Source of the DNA: Pseudoalteromonas atlantica
GTDB taxonomy: Bacteria > Pseudomonadota > Gammaproteobacteria > Enterobacterales > Alteromonadaceae
Assembly: GCA_007988745.1 (NCBI GenBank)
Contig: BJUT01000029.1
Span: forward strand, 1 to 50,784
Reading direction: 5' to 3'
Length of the DNA stretch: 50,784 nt
Under the pieces are notes generated by a model that was not told where the DNA came from, ran no database searches, and worked only from the letters and a program-made list of their open reading frames with translations. Both the position numbers and the translations under genes were made by a program. Numbering within the stretch: position 1 is the stretch's first letter; every line of letters begins with the position of its first letter. Positions 1 to 8,855 of the stretch are shown here, one piece after another.

Positions 1-56
1 TAGGTAATAGGTAATTATCAAGTAACTATTTGGAGGGATGTCAAATTTTAGGCATT

Positions 57-85
57 AAAAAGCCGAGCATTAAGCTCGGCTTTTT
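57..85 (-). terminator. Rho-independent terminator of the alpha operon
   Basis: A GCCGAGC/GCTCGGC stem (62-68 with 74-80) encloses a five-base loop. It is flanked by A and T runs, so it reads as a terminator on both strands. It lies just after the rplQ stop and should end the alpha operon. Bases 1-56 hold no gene that I can support. Confidence 0.9.
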
Positions 86-102
86 GGTGTCTCTTTAAAG
101 AC

Positions 103-504
103 TTACTCTGCAGACTGCGCGTCTTCTTGAACTTCTTCGTTAGTCGCTGGGCGACCTACTAGTTCAATATAAGCCATTGGTGCATTATCACCAGCACGGA
201 AGCCACACTTAAGAATACGAGTGTAACCACCTGGACGGTCTGTATTACGAGGACCGATTTCGCTGAACAATTTACCAACTACTTCATTATCACGCGTGCG
301 AGCAAACGCTAAACGGCGATTTGCTACACTGTCAGTCTTAGCCAGTGTGATTAAAGGTTCAATTACACGGCGTAACTCTTTCGCTTTAGGCAAAGTAGTT
401 TTGATGATTTCATGTTTCACCAAAGAACCTGCCATATTGCTGAACATCGCTTTACGATGGCTACTGTTACGGTTTAATTGACGACCACTCTTACGATGGC
501 GCAT
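103..504 (-). CDS. rplQ: 50S ribosomal protein L17
   Basis: L17 is a primary binding protein of the large ribosomal subunit, near the peptide exit tunnel. The 133-residue product opens with [12 protein letters not shown], the invariant L17 start, and is a full-length L17 core with the GYTRI segment. It has an acidic tail typical of gammaproteobacterial L17. It is the last gene of the alpha operon, 39 bases after rpoA, and is followed by a terminator. Identification is by direct recognition of the family; nothing is unusual. Confidence 0.98.
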   Translation of the reverse strand: MRHRKSGRQLNRNSSHRKAMFSNMAGSLVKHEIIKTTLPKAKELRRVIEPLITLAKTDSVANRRLAFARTRDNEVVGKLFSEIGPRNTDRPGGYTRILKCGFRAGDNAPMAYIELVGRPATNEEVQEDAQSAE

Positions 505-543
505 GACCCTATCCTTCTAACTAAACTAATATAGTGATTTAGA

Positions 544-1530
544 TTATTCAGCTAGGCTTGCAGGCGGCCAATTTTCTAGGCGCATGCCTAGAGAAAGACC
601 ACGTGAAGCTAGCACGTCTTTTATTTCAGTTAGAGACTTCTTGCCTAGGTTAGGCGTTTTAAGAAGCTCAACTTCAGTGCGCTGAACTAAATCACCGATA
701 TATTGAATTTGCTCGGCTTTCAAACAGTTTGCTGAACGTACTGTTAGTTCAAGATCATCAACTGGACGAAGTAGAATAGGATCGAATTCTGGCTTCTCTT
801 CTTTCTCTTCTGGCTCAGTTACATCACGTAAATCTACGAATGCATCTAATTGCTCAGCTAAGATAGTAGACGCACGGCGGATCGCTTCTTCAGGATCTAA
901 GGTGCCGTTTGTTTCCATATCAATGATTAACTTGTCTAAGTCTGTACGTTGCTCAACACGGGCTGATTCAACCGAGTACGCAATACGTTCAACTGGGCTG
1001 AATGATGCATCAAGCAGCAATCGACCAATTGGACGCTCATCGTCATCAGAGGATAAACGACTAGATGCCGGCACATAACCACGACCACGCTCAACACGAA
1101 TACGCATGCTGATCTCGCTGCTATCTGTCGTTAAATGACAAATAACGTGATCTGGATTAGCAATTGTTACATCGCCATCGTGCTGAATATCAGCCGCAGT
1201 CACAGGGCCTACACCAGATTTAGTCAGGGTCAGAAAAACTTCATCTTTGCCTTCTAACGTTACTGCTAGACCTTTTAGGTTTAGTAGTATTTCAATGATG
1301 TCTTCTTGTACGCCTTCTTTCGCGCTGTACTCATGCAATACACCGTCGATTTCAACTTCAGTTACTGCACATCCAGGCATAGATGATAACAGTATACGGC
1401 GTAAGGCATTACCCAGAGTATGGCCAAAGCCACGCTCTAGTGGTTCTAAAACTACTTTAGAACGCGTTGGGTTGATAGCGTCGATATCGACTAACCTTGG
1501 TTTTAGAAATTCTGTAACAGAACCCTGCAT
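544..1530 (-). CDS. rpoA: DNA-directed RNA polymerase alpha subunit
   Basis: The alpha subunit dimerises to nucleate RNA polymerase assembly, and its C-terminal domain contacts UP elements and activators. The 328-residue protein shows the N-terminal assembly domain ([18 protein letters not shown] near residues 28-45). An acidic linker ([13 protein letters not shown]) follows, then the C-terminal helix-hairpin-helix domain ([19 protein letters not shown]), at the length usual for gammaproteobacteria (E. coli 329). It lies between rpsD and rplQ in the normal alpha-operon order. In E. coli its expression is tied to S4 feedback at the operon leader. Confidence 0.99.
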   Translation of the reverse strand: MQGSVTEFLKPRLVDIDAINPTRSKVVLEPLERGFGHTLGNALRRILLSSMPGCAVTEVEIDGVLHEYSAKEGVQEDIIEILLNLKGLAVTLEGKDEVFLTLTKSGVGPVTAADIQHDGDVTIANPDHVICHLTTDSSEISMRIRVERGRGYVPASSRLSSDDDERPIGRLLLDASFSPVERIAYSVESARVEQRTDLDKLIIDMETNGTLDPEEAIRRASTILAEQLDAFVDLRDVTEPEEKEEKPEFDPILLRPVDDLELTVRSANCLKAEQIQYIGDLVQRTEVELLKTPNLGKKSLTEIKDVLASRGLSLGMRLENWPPASLAE

Positions 1531-1554
1531 TTTATCCTCTCTTAACTCTTAACT

Positions 1555-2175
1555 TTACTTAGAGTAAAGTTCGACGATTAGTTGTTCATTAATGTCCGCA
1601 GACAGATCTGAACGCTCAGGTAGGCGCTTGAAGCTACCTTCCAATTTCTTACCGTCAACTTCAACCCAAGTCGGCTTTTCACGTTGCTCAGCCAACTCTA
1701 GAGCAGCGATGATACGTGCTTGTGTTTTAGACTTCTCACGGATTACTACAGTATCTTCTGGAGCAATTACGTATGAAGGAATGTTCACAACACGACCATT
1801 AACTAAAATCGCTTTGTGGCTTACTAACTGACGTGCTTCAGCGCGTGTGCTAGCAAAACCCATGCGATATACAACATTGTCTAAACGTTGCTCTAAAAGC
1901 TGTAACAAGTTTTCACCTGTATTACCTTTAAGGCGAGCAGCTTCTTTGTAGTAATTACGGAATTGCTTTTCTAATACACCGTAGATACGACGTACTTTTT
2001 GCTTTTCACGTAATTGTAAACCGTAATCAGATAAGCGACCTTTACGAGCGCCGTGCTGACCAGGTGCAGTCTCAAGTTTACACTTAGAGTCGATAGCTCT
2101 TACGCCGCTCTTAAGGAACAGGTCAGTACCTTCACGACGACTCAGCTTGAGCTTAGGGCCCAAATATCTTGCCAT
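1555..2175 (-). CDS. rpsD: 30S ribosomal protein S4
   Basis: S4 is a primary 16S rRNA-binding protein of the 30S body and, in E. coli, the autogenous translational repressor of the alpha operon. The product has 206 residues, the same as E. coli. It starts [18 protein letters not shown] and contains the S4 RNA-binding domain ([23 protein letters not shown]). The gene is preceded by a clear AGGAG-type ribosome binding site. Its predicted mRNA target would be the structured leader at 2953-3032. Confidence 0.98.
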   Translation of the reverse strand: MARYLGPKLKLSRREGTDLFLKSGVRAIDSKCKLETAPGQHGARKGRLSDYGLQLREKQKVRRIYGVLEKQFRNYYKEAARLKGNTGENLLQLLEQRLDNVVYRMGFASTRAEARQLVSHKAILVNGRVVNIPSYVIAPEDTVVIREKSKTQARIIAALELAEQREKPTWVEVDGKKLEGSFKRLPERSDLSADINEQLIVELYSK

Positions 2176-2196
2176 GTTATTTCTCCTAACCTATTG

Positions 2197-2583
2197 TTAA
2201 ACGCGACGTTTCTTCGGTGGACGACAACCATTGTGTGGTATTGGCGTCACGTCAGTAATGTTGGTGATACGGTAACCAGCAGCATTCAAAGCACGTACAG
2301 CAGATTCACGACCTGGACCTGGACCTTTAATAAAAACTTCTAGATTTTTTAAACCGTATTCTTGAGCAGCAGTACCTGCACGCTCTGCAGCAACCTGAGC
2401 AGCAAATGGTGTAGATTTACGTGAACCACGGAAACCTGAACCACCGGCAGTAGCCCATGATAGTGCATTACCTTGACGGTCGGTAATTGTTACAATAGTG
2501 TTGTTGAAAGACGCATGAACATGAGCCATACCATCAGCAACTTGCTTTTTAACCTTTTTACGACGAATTGGTGTCTTAGCCAT
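2197..2583 (-). CDS. rpsK: 30S ribosomal protein S11
   Basis: S11 sits on the 30S platform near the mRNA exit and E-site. The 128-residue protein has the family blocks [37 protein letters not shown] and the C-terminal [13 protein letters not shown]. It is one residue shorter than E. coli S11. It lies 12 bases after rpsM and 21 bases before rpsD in conserved alpha-operon order. Confidence 0.98.
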
Positions 2584-2595
2584 AATACTATCCCC

Positions 2596-2952
2596 TTATC
2601 GCTTAATAGGCTTACGAGGACCCTTACGGGTACGCGCGTTAGTCTTTGTTCTTTGACCACGTAGTGGTAAAGAGCGACGGTGACGTAGGCCACGGAAACA
2701 ACCAAGGTCCATAAGGCGCTTGATATTTAGAGTAACTTCACGACGAAGGTCACCTTCTACAGTGTACTTGCCAACTGCATCACGCAGTACGTCAAGAGTT
2801 TCGTCTGAAAGTTCACCGATTTTTGTGGTCTCGGCGATACCAGTCGCTTCTAAGATAGCCTTAGAGCGAGTCTTACCTATGCCATAAATAGCTGTTAAAC
2901 CAATAACTGCATGTTTATGATCAGGGACGTTAATGCCAGCGATACGGGCCAC
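2596..2952 (-). CDS. rpsM: 30S ribosomal protein S13, GTG start
   Basis: S13 lies in the 30S head and forms intersubunit bridges. I start the gene at the GTG at 2952, giving [16 protein letters not shown] and 118 residues, the same length as E. coli S13. An AGGAG lies eight bases upstream of that GTG; the GTG six bases further upstream would sit only two bases from it. As I recall, E. coli rpsM also uses GTG, and the initiation region is part of the S4-controlled leader. It is the first gene of the alpha operon. Confidence 0.96.
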   Translation of the reverse strand: MARIAGINVPDHKHAVIGLTAIYGIGKTRSKAILEATGIAETTKIGELSDETLDVLRDAVGKYTVEGDLRREVTLNIKRLMDLGCFRGLRHRRSLPLRGQRTKTNARTRKGPRKPIKR

Positions 2953-3032
2953 TAACACATCTCCTATATTTGAATTTGGTAATCAAAAGTTTGAAAAGCC
3001 CGTAAGGATACTCAAACGAAGACCAAATCACA
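2953..3032 (-). promoter_or_regulatory. Alpha-operon leader, probable S4 autoregulatory RNA
   Basis: The stretch between the spc terminator and rpsM can fold into nested helices: 3022-3028 with 2974-2980 (ATTTGGT/ACCAAAT) and 3012-3017 with 2989-2994 (GTTTGA/TCAAAC). In E. coli the equivalent position holds a pseudoknot bound by S4 that represses translation from the rpsM GUG. The base pairing is seen; the S4 role is inferred from position. Confidence 0.6.
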
Positions 3033-3064
3033 ACTAAAAACACAGGCCGAGAAATCTCAGCCTG
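3033..3064 (-). terminator. Terminator or attenuator between spc and alpha operons
   Basis: On the minus strand a nine-base-pair stem (3056-3064 with 3043-3051, one G-T pair) with an ATTT loop is followed by TGTTTTTAG. It comes right after rpmJ and before the alpha leader. It would end or attenuate spc-operon transcription before rpsM. Confidence 0.75.
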
Positions 3065-3077
3065 CACGACTGTTTAC

Positions 3078-3191
3078 TTAGCCTTGCCTTTGCTTATGCT
3101 TAGGCTCACTGCAAATTACGCGTACTACACCAGCACGTTTAATAACTTTACAGTTACGGCATATTTTCTTAACGGAAGCACGTACTTTCAT
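3078..3191 (-). CDS. rpmJ: 50S ribosomal protein L36 (zinc-binding form)
   Basis: This 37-residue gene encodes a small large-subunit protein starting [19 protein letters not shown] and ending KHKQRQG. It keeps the four zinc ligands of the C+ form: Cys11, Cys14, Cys27 and His32. It follows secY by 22 bases, the canonical last position of the spc operon, and is followed by a terminator hairpin. Its sequence leaves no doubt about the identification. Confidence 0.97.
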   Translation of the reverse strand: MKVRASVKKICRNCKVIKRAGVVRVICSEPKHKQRQG

Positions 3192-3213
3192 TGCTCAACT
3201 CCGTAAACTGACC

Positions 3214-4542
3214 TTATCGGCCGTAGCCTTTAAGGTTCGCTTTTTTCAGCACAGAATCATACTGATGTGACATCAGGTGAGTCTGTACTTGTGCCATAAA
3301 GTCCATGATTACTACAACGATAATCAAAATTGATGTACCGCCGAAATAGAATGGCGTTTGCCATGCCATAGTCATGAATTCGGGCACCAGACAGATAAAG
3401 GTTATATACAAAGCACCTGCCAATGTCAGGCGTGTCATCACTTTATCAATGTATTTAGATGTCTGCTCACCTGGACGAATACCTGGGATAAATGCGCCAG
3501 ATTTCTTCAGGTTGTCTGCTGTCTCACGCGGGTTAAAAACCAACGCTGTGTAGAAAAAGCAGAAGAAGATGATAGCTGCTGCTAGCACCATCGCATACAA
3601 AGGCTGACCTGGAGTCAACGTTGTTGCAATAGCTTGTAGCACATCAGCGACCGGACCTTCACCCTGGCCGAACCAGCTTGCAATTGTACCAGGGAACAGA
3701 ATTATACTGCTAGCGAAGATTGGTGGAATAACACCCGCCATGTTTACTTTTAGTGGTAAATGCGTGCTTTGAGCAGCAAATACTTGACGACCTTGTTGGC
3801 GTTTAGCGTAGTTAACAACGATACGACGTTGTCCACGTTCGAAAAACACTACAAGATAAGTAACAGCGAATACTATAACCGCAACCATCAACAGTACAAA
3901 AACATTCAAATCACCTTGGCGCGCCATTTCGGCTGTCGAACCAATAGCAGACGGCAGGTTAGCTACAATACCAACAAATATTAGAACTGAGATACCGTTA
4001 CCGATACCGCGTTCTGTTATTTGTTCGCCCAACCACATTAGGAACATAGTACCAGTTACTAAACTCACCACTGCGGTGAAATAGAAACCGAGACCCGGGT
4101 TAACAACTAACCCTTCCATCATGCCCGGTAAGCTAGTTGCAATACCGATTGATTGGATAGTAGCAAGCACAAGCGTGCCGTAGCGTGTGTACTGGCTAAT
4201 TTTTTTACGCCCTTGCTCACCTTCTTTCTTAAGCTCTATAAACGGAGGATACATATGCGTTAATAGTTGCGTAATAATCGAAGCCGAGATATACGGCATA
4301 ATACCCAGTGCTAACACTGAAGCTCGCTCAAGCGCACCACCGCTAAACATGTTGAACATCTCAACAATGGTGCCCTTTTGTTGCTCGAAGAAATCGGCAA
4401 GTACAGCGGCGTCAATCCCAGGGATTGGCACAAATGAACCTAGACGGTAAATAATGATAGCACCTAAAACAAATAGTAATCGACGCTTCAATTCCGAAAG
4501 TCCACTTTGTGCACTTTGTGTATCTTGACCTGGTTTAGCCAT
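3214..4542 (-). CDS. secY: Preprotein translocase channel subunit SecY
   Basis: SecY forms the protein-conducting channel of the inner membrane with SecE and SecG. The 442-residue product (E. coli 443) has ten hydrophobic segments. It carries the N-terminal [15 protein letters not shown] and [14 protein letters not shown] motifs, the TM2 plug region and the late cytoplasmic loop [22 protein letters not shown] that contacts the ribosome and SecA. It lies between rplO (10 bases upstream) and rpmJ, the standard spc arrangement. No oddities are seen. Confidence 0.99.
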   Translation of the reverse strand: MAKPGQDTQSAQSGLSELKRRLLFVLGAIIIYRLGSFVPIPGIDAAVLADFFEQQKGTIVEMFNMFSGGALERASVLALGIMPYISASIITQLLTHMYPPFIELKKEGEQGRKKISQYTRYGTLVLATIQSIGIATSLPGMMEGLVVNPGLGFYFTAVVSLVTGTMFLMWLGEQITERGIGNGISVLIFVGIVANLPSAIGSTAEMARQGDLNVFVLLMVAVIVFAVTYLVVFFERGQRRIVVNYAKRQQGRQVFAAQSTHLPLKVNMAGVIPPIFASSIILFPGTIASWFGQGEGPVADVLQAIATTLTPGQPLYAMVLAAAIIFFCFFYTALVFNPRETADNLKKSGAFIPGIRPGEQTSKYIDKVMTRLTLAGALYITFICLVPEFMTMAWQTPFYFGGTSILIIVVVIMDFMAQVQTHLMSHQYDSVLKKANLKGYGR

Positions 4543-4552
4543 TAGTACTTCC

Positions 4553-4987
4553 TTAGTCTTCTACCTTGCCTCCGGCAGCTTCAATAGCTTCGCGAGCACC
4601 TTTAGAAGCCTTAAGGCCTTTAACGGTAACAGCGCGTGAAACTTCGCCAGATTTAACAACTTTAACGAACAGAACGTTCTTTTTAACTAGACCAGCTGCT
4701 TGTAACGCGTTTAGGTCTACCACATCGCCTTCAACTTTAGCGATTTCAAAAAGGTTTACTTCTGCAGATACTAACGATTTGCGTGAAGTGAAACCAAATT
4801 TAGGTAGACGACGTTGCATAGGCATTTGACCGCCTTCAAAACCAACGCGTACTTTACCGCCAGAACGTGATTTTTGACCTTTGTGACCACGGCCACCAGT
4901 CTTACCAAGACCAGAACCGATACCACGACCAACACGTTTTGGAGCAGTTTTAGAACCTGCAGCAGGTGAAAGTGTATTCAAATGCAT
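4553..4987 (-). CDS. rplO: 50S ribosomal protein L15
   Basis: L15 is a late-assembly 23S rRNA-binding protein. The 144-residue product (same length as E. coli) begins [22 protein letters not shown], has the glycine-rich [20 protein letters not shown] extension that threads into the rRNA, and a C-terminal globular domain. It is four bases from rpmD and 10 from secY, which suggests translational coupling. Confidence 0.98.
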   Translation of the reverse strand: MHLNTLSPAAGSKTAPKRVGRGIGSGLGKTGGRGHKGQKSRSGGKVRVGFEGGQMPMQRRLPKFGFTSRKSLVSAEVNLFEIAKVEGDVVDLNALQAAGLVKKNVLFVKVVKSGEVSRAVTVKGLKASKGAREAIEAAGGKVED

Positions 4988-4991
4988 GAAA

Positions 4992-5174
4992 TTAACCCTC
5001 TACCTTAACCATGTAAGAAACTCGGTTGATCATACCACGTACACATGCTGTGTCTTCTAACTCAACAGTGTGGTTGATACGACGTAAACCAAGACCGCGT
5101 AATGTAGCTTTATGCTTCGGTAAACGACCGATAGAGCTCTTTACTTGTGTTACTTTTACAGTTTTATTTGCCAT
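4992..5174 (-). CDS. rpmD: 50S ribosomal protein L30
   Basis: L30 is a small ferredoxin-like-fold protein of the large subunit. The 60-residue product [20 protein letters not shown] has the family core and the typical length. It sits two bases after rpsE and four before rplO, which is normal spc order. The bacterial short form is present. Confidence 0.97.
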   Translation of the reverse strand: MANKTVKVTQVKSSIGRLPKHKATLRGLGLRRINHTVELEDTACVRGMINRVSYMVKVEG

Positions 5175-5176
5175 GG

Positions 5177-5683
5177 TTACCCCAGAATTTCGTCTACGCG
5201 CAGACCACGTTTAGCAGCGATTGACTCAGGAGAGTTCATGTTCTCTAGAGCTTGAATCGTTGCACGTACTACGTTGATCGGGTTGGTAGAACCGTAACAT
5301 TTAGAAAGTACGTTCTGCACACCAGTAACTTCTAGTACTGCACGCATAGCACCACCTGCGATGATACCAGTACCTTCAGATGCTGGTTTCATGAACACTT
5401 GTGAGCCAGCATGACGTCCTTTAACAGGATGCTGTAATGTGTTGCCATTTAGGTCTACATTGATCATGTTGCGACGTGCTTTTTCCATTGCTTTTTGAAT
5501 AGCAGCTGGAACTTCACGAGCTTTACCATAACCAAAACCTACTTTACCTGCGCCATCACCAACTACAGTTAGTGCAGTGAAGCTAAAGATACGACCACCT
5601 TTAACTACTTTAGACACACGGTTTACCGCGATTAGCTTTTCAGCTAAATCAGGCTGTTGTTGCTTTGCTTCTACGTTAGCCAT
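5177..5683 (-). CDS. rpsE: 30S ribosomal protein S5
   Basis: S5 contacts the decoding region and mRNA entry channel and influences fidelity. The 168-residue protein contains the double-stranded RNA-binding-like N-terminal domain ([21 protein letters not shown]) and the C-terminal domain with [17 protein letters not shown]. Its length is like E. coli S5 (167). It follows rplR by nine bases. Confidence 0.98.
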   Translation of the reverse strand: MANVEAKQQQPDLAEKLIAVNRVSKVVKGGRIFSFTALTVVGDGAGKVGFGYGKAREVPAAIQKAMEKARRNMINVDLNGNTLQHPVKGRHAGSQVFMKPASEGTGIIAGGAMRAVLEVTGVQNVLSKCYGSTNPINVVRATIQALENMNSPESIAAKRGLRVDEILG

Positions 5684-5692
5684 TGTCTACTC

Positions 5693-6043
5693 CTAGAATT
5701 GCAAACCGGCTTCACGCGCAGCATCAGCTAGCGCCTTCACACGGCCGTGATATTTAAAGCCACTGCGATCAAAAGCAATCTTTTCGATGCCTTTGTCAGC
5801 CGCACGTTCTGCAACCGCTTTACCAACTGCTTGTGCAGCTGAAACGTTGCCTGTGCCTTTAACTGTTTCGCTAATAGCTTTCTCAACAGTAGAAGCAGCA
5901 GCCAGTACAGTACCCTCAGCATTAACTACTTGAGCGTAAATGTGACGTGGCGTGCGGTGGATAACAAGACGCGTTGTGCCTTGTTCAATATAATTTCTAC
6001 GAGTGCGTTTAGCACGACGTAGACGAGCTGTTTTTTTATCCAT
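5693..6043 (-). CDS. rplR: 50S ribosomal protein L18
   Basis: L18 binds 5S rRNA and anchors it in the central protuberance together with L5 and L25. The 116-residue product has the basic N-terminal tail ([14 protein letters not shown]), the [15 protein letters not shown] core and the C-terminal [21 protein letters not shown] signature. It lies between rplF and rpsE in standard order. Confidence 0.98.
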   Translation of the reverse strand: MDKKTARLRRAKRTRRNYIEQGTTRLVIHRTPRHIYAQVVNAEGTVLAAASTVEKAISETVKGTGNVSAAQAVGKAVAERAADKGIEKIAFDRSGFKYHGRVKALADAAREAGLQF

Positions 6044-6052
6044 CGTCTTACC

Positions 6053-6586
6053 TTACTTCTTCTTAGCCTCTTTACGGCGTACATTCTCATCTGAATAACG
6101 AACACCTTTACCTTTATAAGGCTCAGGTTTACGGTATGCACGAATGTTAGCAGCTGTTTGACCAACTAACTGCTTATCTACGCCCTTAACTAGAACTTCT
6201 GTTTGGCTTGGAGTTTCAATCGTAATTCCCTCAGGAACTTCGAAATTAACTGGGTGCGAGAAACCAAGTGTTAAGTCTAAAACTTTACCCTTAGCTGCAG
6301 CACGGTAACCAACACCTACTAACTGAAGTTTCTTCTCGTAACCTTCATGCGTACCAACAACCATGTTGTTGATTAGAGCGCGAGCAGTACCTGCTTGAGC
6401 CCATGCATTAGCTACGCCTTCACGAGGTAAAGTTGTAATAACGTTGTCGTTAACTTGTACTTCAACAGCGTTGTTGATAGTACGAGTAAGTTCACCGTTT
6501 TTGCCTTTAACTGTGATGTCCTGGCCTTTTAATGTAACTTCTACACCGGCAGGAACATTGATTGGTGCCTTTGCTATGCGAGACAT
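6053..6586 (-). CDS. rplF: 50S ribosomal protein L6
   Basis: L6 lies near the factor-binding site at the base of the L7/L12 stalk. The 177-residue protein (same as E. coli) has two tandem L6 folds, with [24 protein letters not shown] in the second and the C-terminal [14 protein letters not shown] segment. It starts 13 bases after the rpsH stop and ends nine bases before rplR. Confidence 0.98.
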   Translation of the reverse strand: MSRIAKAPINVPAGVEVTLKGQDITVKGKNGELTRTINNAVEVQVNDNVITTLPREGVANAWAQAGTARALINNMVVGTHEGYEKKLQLVGVGYRAAAKGKVLDLTLGFSHPVNFEVPEGITIETPSQTEVLVKGVDKQLVGQTAANIRAYRKPEPYKGKGVRYSDENVRRKEAKKK

Positions 6587-6599
6587 AGTTCCCCTCCGA

Positions 6600-6992
6600 T
6601 TAAGCTACAAAGCCAATGATTTCACCACCAACACCAGCACTACGTGCTGCGCGGTCTGTCATTAGGCCTTTAGAAGTTGATACGATAGCGATACCAAGAC
6701 CACCCATTACCTTCGGTAATTCGTCACGTTTCTTATAGATACGTAGACCAGGGCGGCTAACACGCTGGATATTTTCAATTACAGCTTTGCCTTCGAAGTA
6801 TTTCAACTCGATAGAAAGCTCAGGTTTCGCTTCGCTGTTTACAGCGAAATCTGCGATGTAACCTTCGTCTTTTAATACTTTAGCTACTGCTACTTTCAGC
6901 TTTGAAGTTGGCATCGTTACAGATACTTTCTTCGCTGATTGACCGTTACGGATACGTGTAAACAAATCCGCGATAGGATCTTGCAAGCTCAT
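6600..6992 (-). CDS. rpsH: 30S ribosomal protein S8
   Basis: S8 is a primary 16S rRNA-binding protein of the central domain and, in E. coli, the feedback repressor of the spc operon through a site near the rplX-rplE junction. The 130-residue product begins [18 protein letters not shown] and ends [22 protein letters not shown], both family hallmarks. I did not find a convincing copy of the S8 target by eye in the very short rplX-rplE gap. Confidence 0.98.
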   Translation of the reverse strand: MSLQDPIADLFTRIRNGQSAKKVSVTMPTSKLKVAVAKVLKDEGYIADFAVNSEAKPELSIELKYFEGKAVIENIQRVSRPGLRIYKKRDELPKVMGGLGIAIVSTSKGLMTDRAARSAGVGGEIIGFVA

Positions 6993-7013
6993 AGTCTTAC
7001 TCCCGTGATACTA

Positions 7014-7319
7014 TTACCAGCTAGCCTTTTTAAGGCCAGGAATTTCACCGCGCATAGCTGCTTCGCGAACTTTAATACGGCTCATGCCGAATTTGCGAAG
7101 GAAACCATGTGGGCGGCCCGTAATGTTACAACGATTACGTTGACGTGCAGGGCTAGAATCACGTGGTAAAGCTTGAAGCTTAAGTACCGCGTCCCAACGA
7201 TCATCTTCAGATGCGTTAACATCGCTGATGATAGCTTTTAGTGCTGCACGCTTTTCAGCGTACTGAGCAACTAGTTTAGTGCGCTTTGCTTCGCGCGCTT
7301 TCATAGAATTCTTTGCCAT
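7014..7319 (-). CDS. rpsN: 30S ribosomal protein S14 (long, zinc-free form)
   Basis: S14 is a 30S head protein. The 101-residue product is the long form without the paired CXXC zinc motifs and carries [27 protein letters not shown]. This matches the E. coli type and contrasts with the zinc-binding form of L36 encoded 3.8 kb downstream. It lies between rplE and rpsH. Confidence 0.98.
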   Translation of the reverse strand: MAKNSMKAREAKRTKLVAQYAEKRAALKAIISDVNASEDDRWDAVLKLQALPRDSSPARQRNRCNITGRPHGFLRKFGMSRIKVREAAMRGEIPGLKKASW

Positions 7320-7329
7320 AACCCTACCC

Positions 7330-7869
7330 TTATTTCTTGAATGGGAAGTTAAACGCTTCTAACAACGCACGGCCTTCCTCATCAGATTTCGCAGAAGTTG
7401 TGATTGTGATATCCATACCGCGTACACGGTCTACTTTATCGTAATCAATTTCTGGGAAGATGATTTGTTCACGTACGCCCATGCTGTAGTTACCACGTCC
7501 ATCAAAAGACTTAGCACTCACACCACGGAAGTCACGGATACGTGGGATAGCGATTGATACCAAACGCTCAAAAAAGTCCCACATACGCTCGCCGCGTAAG
7601 GTTACTTTACAGCCTATTGGGTAGCCTTCACGCACTTTGAAGCCAGCAACAGATTTGCGTGCTTTAGTGATTAAAGGTTTCTGACCAGCGATAGCTTCTA
7701 GATCCGCAACAGCGTTATCTAAAATCTTCTTGTCAGCTAGGGCTTCGCCCACGCCCATATTTAATGTGATCTTTTCGATCTGAGGGACTTGCATGACAGA
7801 GCTGAAACCAAACTTCTCTTGAAGCTCAGCAACTACTTTGTCTTTATATACTTCATGCAGTTTCGCCAT
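7330..7869 (-). CDS. rplE: 50S ribosomal protein L5
   Basis: L5 binds 5S rRNA and contacts the P-site tRNA from the central protuberance. I start at the second of two adjacent ATGs (7869), giving [13 protein letters not shown] and 179 residues as in E. coli. It sits seven bases after a GGAG, while the first ATG (7872) would be four bases away. Family blocks [38 protein letters not shown] and [17 protein letters not shown] are all present. Confidence 0.97.
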   Translation of the reverse strand: MAKLHEVYKDKVVAELQEKFGFSSVMQVPQIEKITLNMGVGEALADKKILDNAVADLEAIAGQKPLITKARKSVAGFKVREGYPIGCKVTLRGERMWDFFERLVSIAIPRIRDFRGVSAKSFDGRGNYSMGVREQIIFPEIDYDKVDRVRGMDITITTSAKSDEEGRALLEAFNFPFKK

Positions 7870-7885
7870 CATTCTACTCCAACTA

Positions 7886-8200
7886 TTAGATAGTTTTACC
7901 AGTAGATTTAAAGATACGTAATTTCTTACCATCTTCAATCTTGAAACCTACACGATCTGCTTTACTCGTTTCCGAGTTGTAGATCGCAACGTTTGATACG
8001 TCGATAGACGCTTCTTTCTCAACAATGCCGCCAGCTTGGTTCAATTGTGGAACCGGCTTTTGGTGTTTCTTGATTAAGTTAATGCCTTCGACAAATACTC
8101 GACCAGACTCGGTAACAACTGAAAGCACTTTGCCGCGCTTACCTTTGTCTTTACCTGCTAGTACGATTACTTCGTCATCACGACGGATTTTTGCTGCCAT
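7886..8200 (-). CDS. rplX: 50S ribosomal protein L24
   Basis: L24 is an assembly-initiator protein for the 50S subunit with a KOW domain near the peptide exit. The 104-residue product (same as E. coli) has the KOW stretch [21 protein letters not shown] followed by the [19 protein letters not shown] block. It follows rplN by 10 bases and precedes rplE by 16 bases. Confidence 0.98.
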   Translation of the reverse strand: MAAKIRRDDEVIVLAGKDKGKRGKVLSVVTESGRVFVEGINLIKKHQKPVPQLNQAGGIVEKEASIDVSNVAIYNSETSKADRVGFKIEDGKKLRIFKSTGKTI

Positions 8201-8210
8201 GATAGACTCC

Positions 8211-8579
8211 TTACAGTACTTCTGGGGCTAGTGAAACAATTTTCATGAACTTATCATTACGAAGTTCACGAGTCACAGGGCCGAAGATACGAGTACCAAT
8301 TGGCTGCAAGTTATCATTTAAGATAACAGCCGCATTGCTATCGAAACGGATCAGAGAACCGTCCGGACGACGAACGCCTTTTTTGGTACGCACAACTACC
8401 GCGTTTTTAACATCACCTTTCTTCACTTTACCGCGAGGAATAGCTTCTTTCACAGAAACTTTAATGATATCGCCAACTGCCGCATAGCGACGGTGTGAAC
8501 CACCAAGGACTTTTATACACTGCACTTTGCGAGCGCCGCTGTTATCAGCAACTTCCAGCTGAGTTTGCATTTGGATCAT
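8211..8579 (-). CDS. rplN: 50S ribosomal protein L14, first gene of spc operon
   Basis: L14 forms intersubunit bridges and binds 23S rRNA. The 122-residue product begins [22 protein letters not shown] and ends IVSLAPEVL, which is diagnostic. A strong GGAGG ribosome binding site lies eight bases upstream of the ATG. In E. coli rpsQ would be the next gene upstream; here the next upstream gene is an AsmA-family gene, so rplN must be expressed from a local promoter. Confidence 0.98.
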   Translation of the reverse strand: MIQMQTQLEVADNSGARKVQCIKVLGGSHRRYAAVGDIIKVSVKEAIPRGKVKKGDVKNAVVVRTKKGVRRPDGSLIRFDSNAAVILNDNLQPIGTRIFGPVTRELRNDKFMKIVSLAPEVL

Positions 8580-8691
8580 GTTAATGACCTCCGGTGTAGT
8601 AATTACAACTTGCCTTAAATTTGTTTAAAATCAAGGCACTTCGATTAAATCCCACTCAAAAAACAACAGAGTTGTCTCTTAAGGGCGGGCA

Positions 8692-8700
8692 ATTGTACCA
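8692..8700 (-). promoter_or_regulatory. Candidate spc-operon promoter (extended -10)
   Basis: On the minus strand TGGTACAAT at 8700-8692 reads as an extended -10 (TG-N-TACAAT). It is followed by a GC-rich discriminator (TGCCCGCCC), typical of stringently controlled ribosomal promoters. No good -35 is seen, which is allowed for extended -10 promoters. It lies about 110 bases upstream of rplN. This is inference from motif and position. Confidence 0.5.
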
Positions 8701-8810
8701 GCATTGGCTAGTGAGTGGTAGGTTATTTTTTAATTAATTTAAGGGAAGGACAGATTAAAACTGAGTAAAAACCGCTATGTAGCTATTTTACAAGTGGTTA
8801 TAAAACAATC

Positions 8811-8829
8811 AAGGCGCAAATAGCGCCTT
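8811..8829 (-). terminator. Hairpin terminator after the AsmA-family gene
   Basis: A seven-base-pair AAGGCGC/GCGCCTT stem with a five-base loop lies 27 bases past the AsmA stop. On the minus strand it is followed by GATTGTTTTAT, a modest T tail. It separates this gene from the downstream spc promoter. Confidence 0.65.
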
Positions 8830-8855
8830 AATTATTTATTAGTGGGGTTTAATAG

